In this document: piece by piece, positions 1 through 49,210 of the stretch | How the letters are laid out: each line of letters opens with the position of its first letter | Position numbering within the stretch: position 1 is the stretch's first letter | Source: Antilocapra americana | Lineage: Eukaryota > Chordata > Mammalia > Artiodactyla > Antilocapridae | Assembly: GCA_007570785.1 (NCBI GenBank) | Contig: ML664199.1 | Location: 18,292,957-18,356,956, forward strand | Reading direction: 5' to 3' | Length of the DNA: 64,000 nt | The notes under the pieces: model-generated | Told to the model about the DNA's origin: nothing | Seen by the model: only the letters and a program-made list of their open reading frames with translations | Databases searched by the model: none | Translations under genes and position numbers: made by a program

Positions 1-229
1 GAAGGGAGTCAGGCATGTAAGTCTCTGTATAGACTTTTAACCCACCCTCAAATTCTTAGCCCTGATCCTTTTTTTTTTTTTTGGTGGAGATGATTTTTGC
101 TCTTTTGCCTCATCACCTCTGTGGGTCATATAAATTGTGACTTCGTCTGTTCTGCTAAATTTACCACTGCTTTTCTATTTGCTTGTCATGCAACCAACAT
201 TTGTTAAAATCTTATCTCTGCTATTGTCT

Positions 230-600
230 TTTGTTTGCCCTTTGGACTCTACTTTAAAAAAATTACTTAACTGTATTATTCATTTTCCATGTTTAACCAA
301 GGTATTCTGTCATGTTTTTATGGTTTTTTAATCTTTAGTTTCCTAATTCACTTGAAACCTTTTGTATATATGAAATAGGATGTCAATTTAAAATTTTCCT
401 TCAAAATGGGAAGTCAACTGTCAACATCATTTATAGATGAAATTATTTGAAATGCTATTTAAATTATATTCTTTATTAAATTCACAGACATATATCTAGA
501 TTTGAGTCTGAATTCACTCTTTTTCCATTGTTTTATTTGGCTAACTCTAGTATGACAATTAATTGCTGTAGCTTTACAGTTTTGATTTTTGATTGGTGTG
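230..600 (-). repeat. Old L1 LINE fragment (antisense)
   Basis: Stretches such as the one at 535-590 (mentions of a missing partner to ATTACTGTAGCTTT-like text) resemble the reverse complement of L1 sequence. It is strongly diverged. 1-230 shows nothing recognisable apart from a short T run near 70. Confidence 0.45.
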
Positions 601-624
601 GGGGCCATATACATGCACCATTCT

Positions 625-1055
625 GATTTCCGTAAAGATAATGTACTCTGGAGAACAGTTATTTGACAGCAAGTCACCCCTTTGGAGATTCACCATTCTA
701 TTTGTACCACAAACACCTCCAGCTGCCCAGTGACCTCCAGCCAGTGACTGAGCGAGCAGGGGGTATAAAACTTGTCCTTTCTTGTCCACAGAACTCCTCT
801 AATGGACAACTTTGGCTTGGGGAACTTATCAGCTAGGATGAGACTTTCTTGAAATTACACTAGCCTGAAGTTCCACTCTGTATTTTCTTCCCTTCCTCCA
901 TTTACAGGGGTCAGACTTGGCACCGTGGTCTGTAGGCTCTCCCTGTTAATCGTGAGCCCACCTGTTTTATCCTTCACAGACATTTTTCCCAATCACCATC
1001 TTGCATGTGTAACACCCTTCTTGGCATCTGCTTTTCTGAGGATCAGGACTGACAA
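625..1055 (+). mobile_element. ERVL-class LTR (MLT2-like), degraded
   Basis: The text at 665-800 (AAGTCACCCCTTTGGAGATT, then GTCCACAGAACTCCTCTAAT) and 930-1040 (GGCTCTCCCTGTTAATCGTG, then TTGCATGTGTAACACCCTTC) matches the mammalian MLT2 LTR pattern as I know it. It ends just before GGTGATACAGGGAGTGGTGT, typical of the start of ERVL internal sequence. It predates the ruminant lineage. Confidence 0.6.
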
Positions 1056-1900
1056 TAGGTGATACAGGGAGTGGTGTCAGAAATCAGACAATAAGATGTG
1101 GTTTGGGAAATACTTTACTCAGTCCCAGGCACAGCGTGGCCATCTAACTCCTGATTTTACCAGTAGTGACCTAGTAAAACATCCTAGAAGGGGTGAATGC
1201 TGTCACCTATTCAACAATTCAGGATTTGAAAGATATGGAGGAAACAATGCTTATGAGAGCAGAGCTGGCCAAATAAGTTATACTGCTTCCTTGCAGAGGG
1301 ATAATGAGTTTAGGGCACTTAATGCTTAATGCACAGTTAAAAACTAAGTTTGGAAAAACAAAAACTAAATGTGAGCCAGAGGGGCTCTTTGGGCTTCATA
1401 AAGAGGCCCTTATTTCCTACAGTGAAAAGACTGACATGGGATTAGACAGTTACAAGAGCTCTGAAGATACTTGGATCTTCAGCCTAGAGAGAATTTGCTA
1501 TATAGCTAGGGCCCTGCTTGAGAAAGCCTGAAGCTTTGAAACATGGGGTGGGTGCCCCTGAGGATTTTGGTTTTGTAAGCATCCCTGGATCCTCGGGGAT
1601 TGCAGAAGTGGCATATAACTCCTAGAAAGAGATAACACTTGCCCCCTTGTAGAAAGCTGTCTTCCACAGTTGCTTCCATTTCTTCTGGCTGAGGGGCTGT
1701 GGTAACTAGGGTTAAATCTAGTTGTAATATGCCTAGGGACTGCTTTAGGGAGGAGATTACATACCAAAGGAACTGAAATAGTAAACTAGCATGTACTAGC
1801 AGGAACCAGAGTACACTTGGGATTGAATTTGGAGGGTTCTTGATCAAGGGGACTGGAAGCTAGGACTGGATAATCAAGATTTCATTGGCTTTGGAACAGA
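1056..1900 (+). mobile_element. ERVL internal remnant, no intact coding
   Basis: The sequence follows the LTR directly and opens like an ERVL internal region, then becomes unrecognisable. Open frames of 75-113 codons on both strands carry no motif of gag, pol or env that I can identify. The right end is a guess. Confidence 0.35.
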
Positions 1901-2240
1901 AGACTTAACCCTGGTCAGGACCCCAGGGGAATGGGACAAATTGACTGCTGGTGTAGTTCTTTGAAACCTGGAAAAATTGAGAAGTGGAAATGAGCTCATA
2001 CCATAACAGCAGCTGACTGCTATTTATTTTGGCAGATATATGTGGCCTGAGTTATAACAATTTAAAGCATGTTTTAGATAATCATCTGCAAATGTTTTTT
2101 TCCACCTGTTTTTAATCTCATCATACTGATTAGGACCTCAGAACACTGATGGTGTATTATGTTCATCACTCAGCACTGATGAATCAAATAGTGGTGACTT
2201 TTGTTTTGTTCCTGACTTTAATGGCAACATCTTCAGTGTT
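1900..2240. other. Downstream flank, nothing recognised
   Basis: The stretch is A/T-rich with no open frame of note and no repeat I can name. Confidence 0.4.
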
Positions 2241-2570
2241 ATATACGTGTTCTTCATTGCTGATAGATACCACTTACCAAGTTGAGGACAAATACTAATA
2301 TTCTAAATTCTCTAGGAAATGTACATTGAATCCTATAAATTGCCTCTCTTGCATCTGGTTATATGGTTTTTCTCTATAATTCACTATAGAGATTATAAGC
2401 CTACCCATTCTTGCATTCCTGTAGACTATTTGGTCCTAATAGCTACTGCCAATATTTTATTAAAATAACTTGTTTTCACAAATGATAATGGCCTACACAT
2501 TTTAGTGTTTTTAAAAATATCATCTCTTCTGAGTCCTTGGCAATTGCATTAAATTTTATGGCCACAATAT
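2240..2570 (-). repeat. Old L1 LINE ORF2 fragment (antisense)
   Basis: Text such as CTACCCATTCTTGCATTCCT at about 2401 and the following ACTGCCAATATTTTATTAAA read as the reverse complement of the conserved 3' part of L1 ORF2. It is degraded. Confidence 0.55.
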
Positions 2571-2639
2571 CAAAACTATAGCTGGCTATGCAACTTTGGT
2601 TTTCATCAAACAGTGGGTATTCTTTAGTGTTTCTCAGTA

Positions 2640-3040
2640 TATGCAGAATAAAGTTCAGAGTCCTAAGTCTAATGCCCTAAACCCCTCTACAATCTGGCCT
2701 TCTACTACCCCTCTACTTACTGCCTTCTTCATCCACTGATAAAACTGTTCCATTCCACAGGCAGCCTTTCCCTTTATAATCATTCTTAAAAGCCCAACTC
2801 AAATATCACCTTTCCCTCATGATGTCCTATTCAAATTCCACTTCTTAGAAACTTTCACTTTTTCTTCTGATTATAATTAACCTATTCTTTCCCCCTTTTA
2901 TGACTTTTTAAAAACCTTTATTAGACTGCTTATCAGTCAGCTTTTCATAAATTACTGACTCTATATGTAAATCTCAGAAGGAAACAAATTGTTCCATAAC
3001 TTAGTACTGTGCTCATAACAGGTAATTTTAATTACCTTTA
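2640..3040 (+). repeat. L2 LINE 3' region
   Basis: The run of recognisable L2 phrases includes an ACAATCTGGCCTTCTACTAC stretch and AACTCAAATATCACCTTTCC, ending near GTGCTCATAACAGGTA. Confidence 0.5.
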
Positions 3041-4345
3041 ATTTTGTAAATTTCAGAGTTACTTTGAAACCTGTTGCAGTGATTTGAGATATGCTTGAGA
3101 TGGTAAAACTAAGATTGTTTTAAAAATTTATCTCTGCAAAAGTCATTTATGCCTCAGTTGCTTTTTCAGATATTCAGGTGCCTATCCAACCAATATGTTG
3201 GTTGGTGATTTCATGCTCATATTTAATAAATCAAACACTTTTGTCTTTAAAACTATTTACCCCTCCAGGTTTACTATTCATGTCATAGATCTGCCTGTCT
3301 TCACAATCCTCAGGCTGAAATCTGCCTTTTCTTCTTTCACCTGCATCCCCTACTATCTGAGTTAATCTAAGTCTATCCATTTTCTTTTTATGTTTGTTCT
3401 GCAGTATCTTGGGTACAGGCTCAGTTCATTTTTTCTATACATTCTCGTCTCCCAGGAATGAACCCTTAAGAATTCTTTGACTTAGTTGCTTGCACCAGGT
3501 TTAGGAAACAAAAATACATGAAACCCAGTTAAATGTGAATTTCAAATAAATGAGGAATAATTTTTTTAAAATATAAGTATATCCCAAATATTATAGAGGC
3601 CATTCTACACTGAACGTTTGTTTACTTGTAATTTCAATTTCACTTGGCATTCTGTTATTTTATCTGGCAATCCTGAGCAAGTCTGACACCTTTATCAAGT
3701 GAAGCCTGTCCTTTTCTCCCCAAGAAGTTGAACTCAGAGACAGGTAACTTCCTGTGGACAGCCATATTTTGCCCCATGCTATGAAAATATATTGACTTAG
3801 AAGAAAAACGCCGTTATATGAAAAGAAGCACAAATGAGAGGTCATGAGACTCCATAGGTAGGGGAGAACTGTCTTAGTTCCTAATAATTACCTGGCAGTC
3901 CTGGTTCCATTCCACCATAGGGATTGTGACTTACTTTCTGTGAAATAAATTCATGGCCCTGTGATAAAATTCTCTCTTAGCTTTAGCTTAATTTAGATTG
4001 GTTTCTGACCCCTGATACTAAGATACATTCTCTTTTCCATTTTTGCTGCCTACCATCCTAGTCTCTCATGAGCCTGGAATTTTGTAAAGGCCATTTAAAC
4101 TTACACGACCTTCATATCTTCCCTCTTCTTACAAGTAACCAAACATTATTCTTTCCAGATTAAATGGTTTGAAAATTATCACCTTGCACTGATTATTTCT
4201 CCTCTTGTTTTATATTCTTTTATAAAATTTGCTTTCTAATTTTGATGAAGAAGAGACACAAGACTTAAGGAATAAAAGGACTATGTGAAATTGGCTCCTA
4301 GAATAGAAAGGCTGCTGTATATTCTACACATACCATACTAATTAA
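3040..4345. other. Downstream flank, nothing recognised
   Basis: A/T-rich sequence without a convincing exon. A 61-codon minus-strand frame at 3660-3845 has no recognisable motif. Confidence 0.4.
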
Positions 4346-4665
4346 GTTGTTAGTCCCTTTATCTGGAATCTTCTTTCCAAAATTGCTGTATATCTTCCTC
4401 CACTTCATTTAGGTCTCTGCTCAAATGTTACCTATTCAGAGATGCTGTTCTGGATCATTTTATCTACATTAGTACCTTTTTTAATTTAAAAAAAAAAAAT
4501 CACTCTATCCCCTTACCCAGTTTTTCTTTAAAGAACCTACCACTATCTGACTTGTATATTGTTTCCATCCACTAGACTAAGCATTGCAACTTTGTTTTGT
4601 TTACTGATATACCTCCTGTACACATTCTAGAACTTGGCACATAGTAAGTATTGAATAGATGAATG
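4345..4665 (+). repeat. L2 LINE 3' end
   Basis: It holds the classic order: GTCTCTGCTCAAATGTTACC, a middle section, then AACTTGGCACATAGTAAGTA and TTGAATAGATGAATG at the 3' end. Confidence 0.65.
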
Positions 4666-4971
4666 CTATGCTTGGCTGAACTGAAGAAAGATAGTGATGT
4701 TAGATCCAGAAATTCAAGATATTCTATAAGAGAAGAAAGTACCTATACTGCATTACTACCAAAGATGGGTAGTCAATTTGAGTCATTATAAATTAGAGAT
4801 CTTAGCATGTAATAGCCCTCATAGAAAAACTTCATTGGAAACCAGGGAAAACTACCAAGATATGAATGAAGACAAAAATAAAGTTCAGACATAAAGTGTA
4901 TGACCTTGGTTTAACTGGAAATGGAACCCTTTCATGGTCTGTAGTTAGTGACCTGTATTTTCACTTTGTGG

Positions 4972-5248
4972 CACTGCTGCTGCTGCTACTAAGTCACGTG
5001 AGTCGTGTCCGACTCTGTGTGACCCCCGTAGATGGCAGCCCACCAAGTCCTCTGTCCTTTGGATTCTCCAGGCAAGAATACTGGAGTGGGTTGCCATTTC
5101 CTTCTCCAATGCATGCATGCATGCATGCTAAGTCGCTTCAGTTGTGTCTGACTCTGCGACCCTTTGGACAGCAGCCCACCAGGCTCCTCTGTCCACAGGA
5201 TTTGCTAGACAAGAATACTGGAATGGGTTGCCATTTCCTTCTCCATTG
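4972..5248 (+). mobile_element. BOV-A2 SINE
   Basis: The element is dimeric with a (CTG)n start. Both halves carry the GACTCTG...CAGCCCACCA and ACTGG-GGGTTGCCATTTCC blocks. A (GCAT)n run at 5111-5129 replaces the usual linker. It abuts the likely 3' end of PNPT1. Confidence 0.85.
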
Positions 5249-5271
5249 GTCTCTAGAGGTTAAGAACTAGT

Positions 5272-5277
5272 TTTATT
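5272..5277 (-). terminator. PNPT1: Candidate PNPT1 poly(A) signal AATAAA
   Basis: On the minus strand this is AATAAA, about 245 bp past the stop codon. An ATTAAA variant lies nearer at 5327-5332. Cleavage 10-30 bp further would fall at the edge of, or inside, the BOV-A2 SINE at 4972-5248. Other sites further downstream cannot be excluded. Confidence 0.35.
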
Positions 5278-5520
5278 TTTCTAAATTATTAGCAGTTGGG
5301 AGTCTTATATGTATAAATGATTTACTTTTAATAATAATATGTATTGATTAATAATGTAAATAATACAGGTAACTTGGAATTTACAAAATGGACACATAAA
5401 GTGACATTTTCATACAAATCATTAGAATATATTTATATATAAATCTACACCTTAGAAGATGCTACTGAAATTTTGCTCTATATAGACTATAGAATATCAC
5501 TCTAGAATTCTTAAAAAAAA

Positions 5521-44274
<38,754 letters not shown>

Positions 44275-44310
44275 GACACCTGGCACGCGATCAGCCCGGG
44301 CCGTGCCCTG

Positions 44311-44315
44311 ATTGG
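44311..44315 (-). promoter_or_regulatory. CCAAT box
   Basis: The minus strand reads GCCAATCAGG, a good NF-Y type match, 37-41 bp upstream of the ATG. It may lie within the transcribed leader rather than upstream of the start site. Confidence 0.45.
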
Positions 44316-44332
44316 CTTGCTCAGCAGATAGT

Positions 44333-44341
44333 GGGGCGGAG
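44333..44341 (+). promoter_or_regulatory. GC box (Sp1-type)
   Basis: GGGGCGGAG lies between the ISRE and the CCAAT box, in the expected place for an Sp/KLF site in a TATA-less promoter. Confidence 0.5.
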
Positions 44342-44349
44342 CCTGATGC

Positions 44350-44361
44350 AGTTTCGTTTCC
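44350..44361 (-). promoter_or_regulatory. Interferon-stimulated response element (ISRE)
   Basis: The plus strand reads AGTTTCGTTTCC and the minus strand GGAAACGAAACT, an exact match to the AGTTTCNNTTTC consensus bound by ISGF3 and IRF proteins. It lies 76-87 bp upstream of the ATG. Human PNPT1 is a known type I interferon-induced gene, so the site fits the gene. Confidence 0.8.
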
Positions 44362-44419
44362 GCGGTACCGGGGAGAACGCCGGGGAGGCGGATGGCTGGT
44401 CACTTTCTACGAAGCGTAG

Positions 44420-45490
44420 AGAGGGTCAAAACTATCTGAACGCAATTGCGACAACTCGTCCTTTATGTATTAGCCAATCAACAATAATTAGAAAAATAAT
44501 GTGAGTTTTTTGGTTTGTTTTTCGTTTTTCTATCGTAGGTTAAAAGAGAAATCTAAAATAGCACAAGTATTTAAAAGAGTATTGCAGTAATAGAAGTAAT
44601 CAGAAAATAAATTGTTGTTATCTGGCTTCTGCCAGCTGAGAATTAGGAGAATTTGCGTAGTGGGCCATGGAAAGAGACCTTTCTTCCATCCTCCCCACTG
44701 GCTTTTATTTTATAAATTTCAAGCAACAAATATATTACTACTTTACCAAGGAAGTACCAAGAGCCACCATAGGAGCCCAATTTATTTCTAGTAAGTTAAT
44801 TTCACCTCTGGTTGACCTATGTTATCATTTTATATATCATTATGATCATTTTGGGTTCATTTCCATTTTAATATTTAGCAATTAATTTCTCTGCCTATTT
44901 TGGTCAACTGTTAATACTTTCTAAACAACTCTTAAATGCAAAAATCTTGCCACTATTTTTTAAAAGTTTTGAAAAATGAAAAAAAAGGTTTGGAATTTGA
45001 TTTGATAAATTTCTAGGGGGTGGATAAATTTCTCCCACTCCTCTTAATCCAGTCTGTTGGAGAAATCTTTATATGGGTCCTGGAATGAATCAAATGATTA
45101 TTCTTCTGAGGATCATATTTCTCTTTTAAGGTCATAACCCTGTCCCCCAAAGAAATCCAAACAACAAATTGCTCTCAAGAGCAATTCCAATCACTGATTT
45201 GGAATTTCCATGTCAACAGAAGGGATTACAGATAAGTCTGTTTATAGGTACTTAATGTTAAAGTAGTTTTTTCCTCTTTTCTACCTTTTTCTTTACCTTG
45301 TGTCACCAGTGTTTTTAAGACTAATCCACTGAAACCTGTCATAAGGACAAATCTATCAGAATCTACCTGCCACAATTCAACATGATTTTAGTTTTATAAA
45401 TTAAGAATATTAAATCACCTTTTGGTAAAGGACCTAAGTACTGTATAATCCTTTTCATTTAATGCCTAATAGTTTAGAGCATAGAGTTGA
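44420..45490. other. Upstream flank of PNPT1, nothing recognised
   Basis: A/T-rich non-coding sequence. No divergent first exon or second CpG-rich stretch is visible on the plus strand. Confidence 0.45.
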
Positions 45491-45640
45491 AGTTACCAGT
45501 CCCCAAAGAGTCAGTGACCTCTCAATTGGTCCTTTGCCTGGAGTTACAAATGCCACTCAAATGAAGCCAAGTTTGGTATAGTACAGCAGAAGCTTTATTT
45601 ATAGATCAAGGAATGGAGGAAGGAGAACTCTACTTTAAAA
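45491..45640 (-). mobile_element. LTR-like arm, left copy of an inverted pair
   Basis: The minus strand carries AATAAAGCTTCTGCTGTACT followed by text ending GGGGACTGGTAAC. It matches, in reverse, the block at 46035-46195. The AATAAA followed by this terminal text suggests a retroviral LTR R-U5 end. Confidence 0.6.
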
Positions 45641-46034
45641 ACACCTTCTCCCCAAAGGGAGGGGGAATAAAGAAATTTTAAGGGGTAGGAAGCAGATAAG
45701 TCATCAGGGCTCTAGGAAAGGAGTGGAGATTGCCAGCGGCTGGGGCATATGTAGTCTTTCACGCTTCTTTGCAGAAGGCAGGAAGTATGCCTAGTACAAC
45801 CCCCCCCCCCCTTGAGCAAACATGGTAGCACAATAATGAAGCAAAGGTAATTTTTGGATACTTCCAAGTTTTGTCTGTGTAGGTGAGTTCCTGTGGTAAA
45901 GTCAAAACAAATTCAGGGCAGTTCACCACTACATATCTCTTAGTACAGCAGCAAAAAACTGTCAAATAACAGATGATTTTGAAACCAACAGAGATAAATC
46001 AAGGCAAGGATCCATTAGTTCTCAGGGGCTAGTG

Positions 46035-46195
46035 TGGGTGAAAAAATATCTCCTTTCTCCATTCCTTGATGAATGAATAAAGTTTTTGCTGTACTACATG
46101 GAGCCTGGTTTCATTTGATTGACATTTTCACCTCCAAGCAAAAGACCCATTGACCCATTGAGGGATCTCCAACCCACTGGGGATCAGTAACAAAG
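46035..46195 (+). mobile_element. LTR-like arm, right copy of an inverted pair
   Basis: The plus strand carries CTCCATTCCTTGATG, AATAAAGTTTTTGCTGTACT, TTTCATTTGATTGACATTTT and ends GGGGATCAGTAAC. A spacer of about 400 bp (with a run of about 13 C at 45799-45812) separates it from its partner. Confidence 0.6.
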
Positions 46196-46199
46196 TTAG

Positions 46200-46378
46200 T
46201 CTTGAAAGGTCCTAGTCTTGTCTTTGCCATTTTCTAGTTGTCTGACCCTATCTCTCTGAGCCTTAGTTTTCTCACCTATAGAAATGGATAATAATACTAA
46301 TCTCACAGGACTTTTTTTAAAATTTAAGATTAAATGTGACAGGAGGTGTAAGGTGTTTACAGTACCTGGCACATTGTC
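46200..46378 (+). repeat. MIR SINE
   Basis: GAGCCTTAGTTTTCTCACCT, GAAATGGATAATAATACTAA and GTACCTGGCACATTGTCAGT are standard MIR text. A BovB copy follows directly. Confidence 0.65.
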
Positions 46379-47240
46379 AGTTCAGTTAAATTCAGTCTCT
46401 CAGTTGTGTCCGACTCTGCAGCCCCATGGACTGTAGCACGCCAGGCTTCCTTGTCCATCACCAACTGCAGGAGCTTGCTCAAACTCATGTCCATTGAGTC
46501 GGTGATGCTGTCCAACCATCTCATCCTCTGTCATCCCCTTCTCCTGCCTTCAGTCATTTCCAGCATCAGGGTTGTTTCCAAAGAGCAAGTTCTTCACATC
46601 AGGTGGCCAAAGTATTGGAGTTCAGCTTTAGCATCAGTCTTTCCAATGAATATTCAGGACTGATCTCCTTTAGGATTGTCTGGTTGGATCTCCTTGCAAT
46701 TCAAGGGACTCTCAAGAGTTTTCTCCCCAACACCACAGTTCAAAAGCATCAGTTCTTCGGCACTCAGCCTTCTTTGTAGTCCAACTCTCACATCCATGCA
46801 TGACTACTGGAAAAACCATAGCTTTGACCAGAAGGACCTTTGTTGGCAAAGTAATGTCTCTGCTTTTTAATATGCTGTCTAGGTTTGTCATAGCTTTTCT
46901 TCCAAGGAGCAAGGGTCTTTTAATTTCATGGCTACAGTCACCATCTGCAGTGATTTTGGAGCCCAAGAATATAAAGTCTCTGACTGTTTTTGTTGTCTCT
47001 CCATCTATTTGCCATGAAGTGATGGGACCGGATGCCATGATCTTCGTTTTTTGAAAGTTGAGTTTTAAGCCAACTTTTTTACTCTCCACTTTCACCTTCT
47101 TCAAGAGGCTCTTTGGTTCCTCTTCACTTTCTTCCATAAGGGTGGTGTCATCTGCACATCTGAGGTTATTGATATTTCTCTCTGCAATCTTGATTCCACC
47201 TTGTGCTTCGTCCAGACTGGCATTTCACATGGTGTACTCT
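46379..47240 (-). mobile_element. BovB (RTE) LINE, 5'-truncated, about 0.86 kb
   Basis: The same 3' end as the copy at 37798, at its left. The 141-codon minus-strand frame at 46712-47137 is the C-terminal part of the RT protein and lacks the catalytic YADD box. Confidence 0.88.
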
Positions 47241-47244
47241 GCAT

Positions 47245-47915
47245 ACAGCAACTCAATAAATGATAGATTCAGCTTTGATTCAGTCTTTTCTTAATTTTCC
47301 CTCTAGTTTTCTCTATTTGAAATACTGAACGACCTTCTTTTCTTCAGAAACCATGGGTCGGTTAGTTTTCATCCAGTGGGAAATGCTAGAAAGCACAATT
47401 TGCACGTTGAACCCATCTATTTCCTCCCACCAATCCAAAATAATTGAAATGGTAGTAATTGGATCATAAACTGAAAGGCAGATGTGGGTACTGAGATCTT
47501 GTGGCAGAGCTTTGTTATGAAGTAGTCATCAGATGATCCAGACTATGTTCACATTAAGCATTTTAAGATTGACTTAAAAACATATGAGGTTTACATTCTT
47601 GTGGTTGCAGCTACCAATCTGAAATGTCACATTAGAGAAGTACAGTTCTGCCAAGTCTAGTTCAACAGCCAGAATATAGTGTAAAATCATCTTCTTTACT
47701 TTGAAGCACTTTAAAGGTGGTCCAGTTTAAATCCACCAGCAATGTTTCTCAATGTTTCTCTGTTCCTTCTCTCTTTTCATCAAACTCTAGTGAACCTGCA
47801 TCAAAACAGTTAAGACCATTGCACCCTCTGAGTAGCAATTTCATTCAAGTAAAACACAGTTGCTTTAAATGATTGCTAATTAAAATTTAATTTGGTTTGT
47901 AGCTTGGTTTAAACC
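47245..47915. other. Intergenic stretch, nothing recognised
   Basis: No repeat or exon recognised. Confidence 0.4.
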
Positions 47916-47917
47916 AT

Positions 47918-47950
47918 ATGTGTGTGTGTATATATATACATATAAATATT
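47918..47950. repeat. (TG)n(TA)n microsatellite
   Basis: A short TG run passes into TATATATATACATATA, directly before a SINE. Confidence 0.8.
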
Positions 47951-47954
47951 TTTT

Positions 47955-48162
47955 GTTGTTTAGTTTCTAAGTTGTGTCCTACTCTTTGTGTCCCCATGGA
48001 CTGTGGCCTGCCAGGCTCCTCTGTTCATGGAATTTCCCAGGCAAGAATACTGGAGTGGGTTGCCATTTCCTTTTCCAGGGGATTCTCCCAAGCCAGGGAT
48101 CAAATCCATGTCTGCTGCATTGGCAGGTAGATGCTTTGCTACAAAGCTACCAGGGAAGTCCA
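47955..48162 (-). mobile_element. Bov-tA SINE
   Basis: It reads in reverse from GTTTAGTTTCTAAGTTGTGT to AAGCTACCAGGGAAGTCC. Confidence 0.85.
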
Positions 48163-48374
48163 TATATAAATGTGTATATATACATACTTATGTATTTATT
48201 TAGTTTAGTTTATGACTAAGATACCAGAATAAGGAGTTTATGGTTTGTTACATATATATGTGCCTATTTAAGCAATATAATAAAAATTGTCCTCAGATAC
48301 TGAAGGAATTGATGAAAAAAGATTTCTTTTTTCTTGAAAGAATGTAGCCTATTCAACGTTAAGAAAGTCTGCTC

Positions 48375-48930
48375 AACACCATTGCCAGAGGAATCTTTCT
48401 AAATCACAAATCTAGCTGTGTCTGTACCTTGATTAACTTCTTCAATGCCTTTCTAAATCCTTAATCTACACAATAAAATTTCAACTGCTTTGTGTGGACT
48501 ATGAATTTTTCCTATTCAGCCCAATCAATTTTTACTTACTATCCTTCCTTATTTCCCTCTCCTCATTATATTTTTATATTTTTGGCCATGAGACAATTGT
48601 GTTCTTAGTTTCCTGACCAGGGACTGAACCCGTGGCCCCTACAATGGAAACGTGGAGTCTTAGCGACTGGACCACCAGGAAAGTCCCCCTCTCATTTCAT
48701 ATTCCATGTAAACCGAACTACTTCTTGTTCTTTAACATACCACTCTCTCTTCTGCCTCTGTTCCTTTGCATGTATGATCCTCTGTGCTTCACATACATCC
48801 CTTTGTGTGTGTCAGTCTTGCAAATTTAGTCTTCTGGTTTCAGCTTCAATACTATCTCCTCTGACTCCCCCAGGCTGACTTATGGGTACATGTCTGTCCT
48901 CACACTTTATTAATTCTCATAGCCATTATT
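48375..48930 (+). repeat. L2 LINE interrupted by a SINE
   Basis: The 5' part (TTGATTAACTTCTTCAATGC) and 3' part (TGCCTCTGTTCCTTTGCATG) are contiguous L2 split by the CHR-2 SINE at 48573-48690. Confidence 0.6.
48573..48690 (-). mobile_element. CHR-2 type tRNA-Glu SINE
   Basis: It reads in reverse: GACCAGGGACTGAACCCGTG to GACCACCAGGAAAGTCCCC. CCCTCTC-like flanks lie on both sides. Confidence 0.75.
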
Positions 48931-48954
48931 TGATCCATGGAAATGAATGAGGGA

Positions 48955-49210
48955 ATAAGTATTGCATAGTGATTAAAAGCACTGACTCTGGCCTCAGATT
49001 GTCTAGGTTTGAATCTCACCTCTGTCACCTCTTAAACGTATGACTCTTGGTAAGTCACTTACTTACCCTTTCTATTCTTCAGTTACCTTATTTGTAAAAT
49101 GAGAATGAAAATAATATCTACCTCTTAAGATTGTTATGTGATTTAAATGCAGCCTTATTTTTATGGAACTAAGCATAGACCCTAGCACATGGAAAATGTT
49201 ATAGGGTGCT
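48955..49210 (+). repeat. MIR SINE, nearly complete
   Basis: GCATAGTGATTAAAAGCACT, TAGGTTTGAATCTCACCTCT, TTATTTGTAAAATGAGAATG and GACCCTAGCACATGG are in the right order. Confidence 0.75.

Larger units (their letters stand above)
44275..44420 (-). promoter_or_regulatory. PNPT1: PNPT1 CpG-rich core promoter and 5' leader
   Basis: About 300 bp (44110-44420, including exon 1) is GC-rich with many CpG dinucleotides, while everything around it is A/T-rich. There is no obvious TATA box. It carries a GC box, an inverted CCAAT and an ISRE (listed separately). The transcription start cannot be placed from sequence. Confidence 0.75.

Noticed and set aside
4972..5129. (CTG)n and (GCAT)n runs as a repeat array or CRISPR-like structure
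   Set aside because: They are parts of a BOV-A2 SINE; there are no regularly spaced repeats with unique spacers anywhere in the window.
1..5250. Possible exons of the next gene (PPP4R3B in human)
   Set aside because: No residues or splice pairs of that gene were recognised and no CpG-rich start is present.
44275..44403. An open frame that extends PNPT1 43 residues upstream of the usual start
   Set aside because: The codon at 44401-44403 on the minus strand is GTG and there is no in-frame ATG between it and 44274; a TAG lies just upstream. The ATG at 44274 also matches the human start.
46712..47137. A 141-codon frame on the minus strand
   Set aside because: It is the C-terminal part of a truncated BovB copy.
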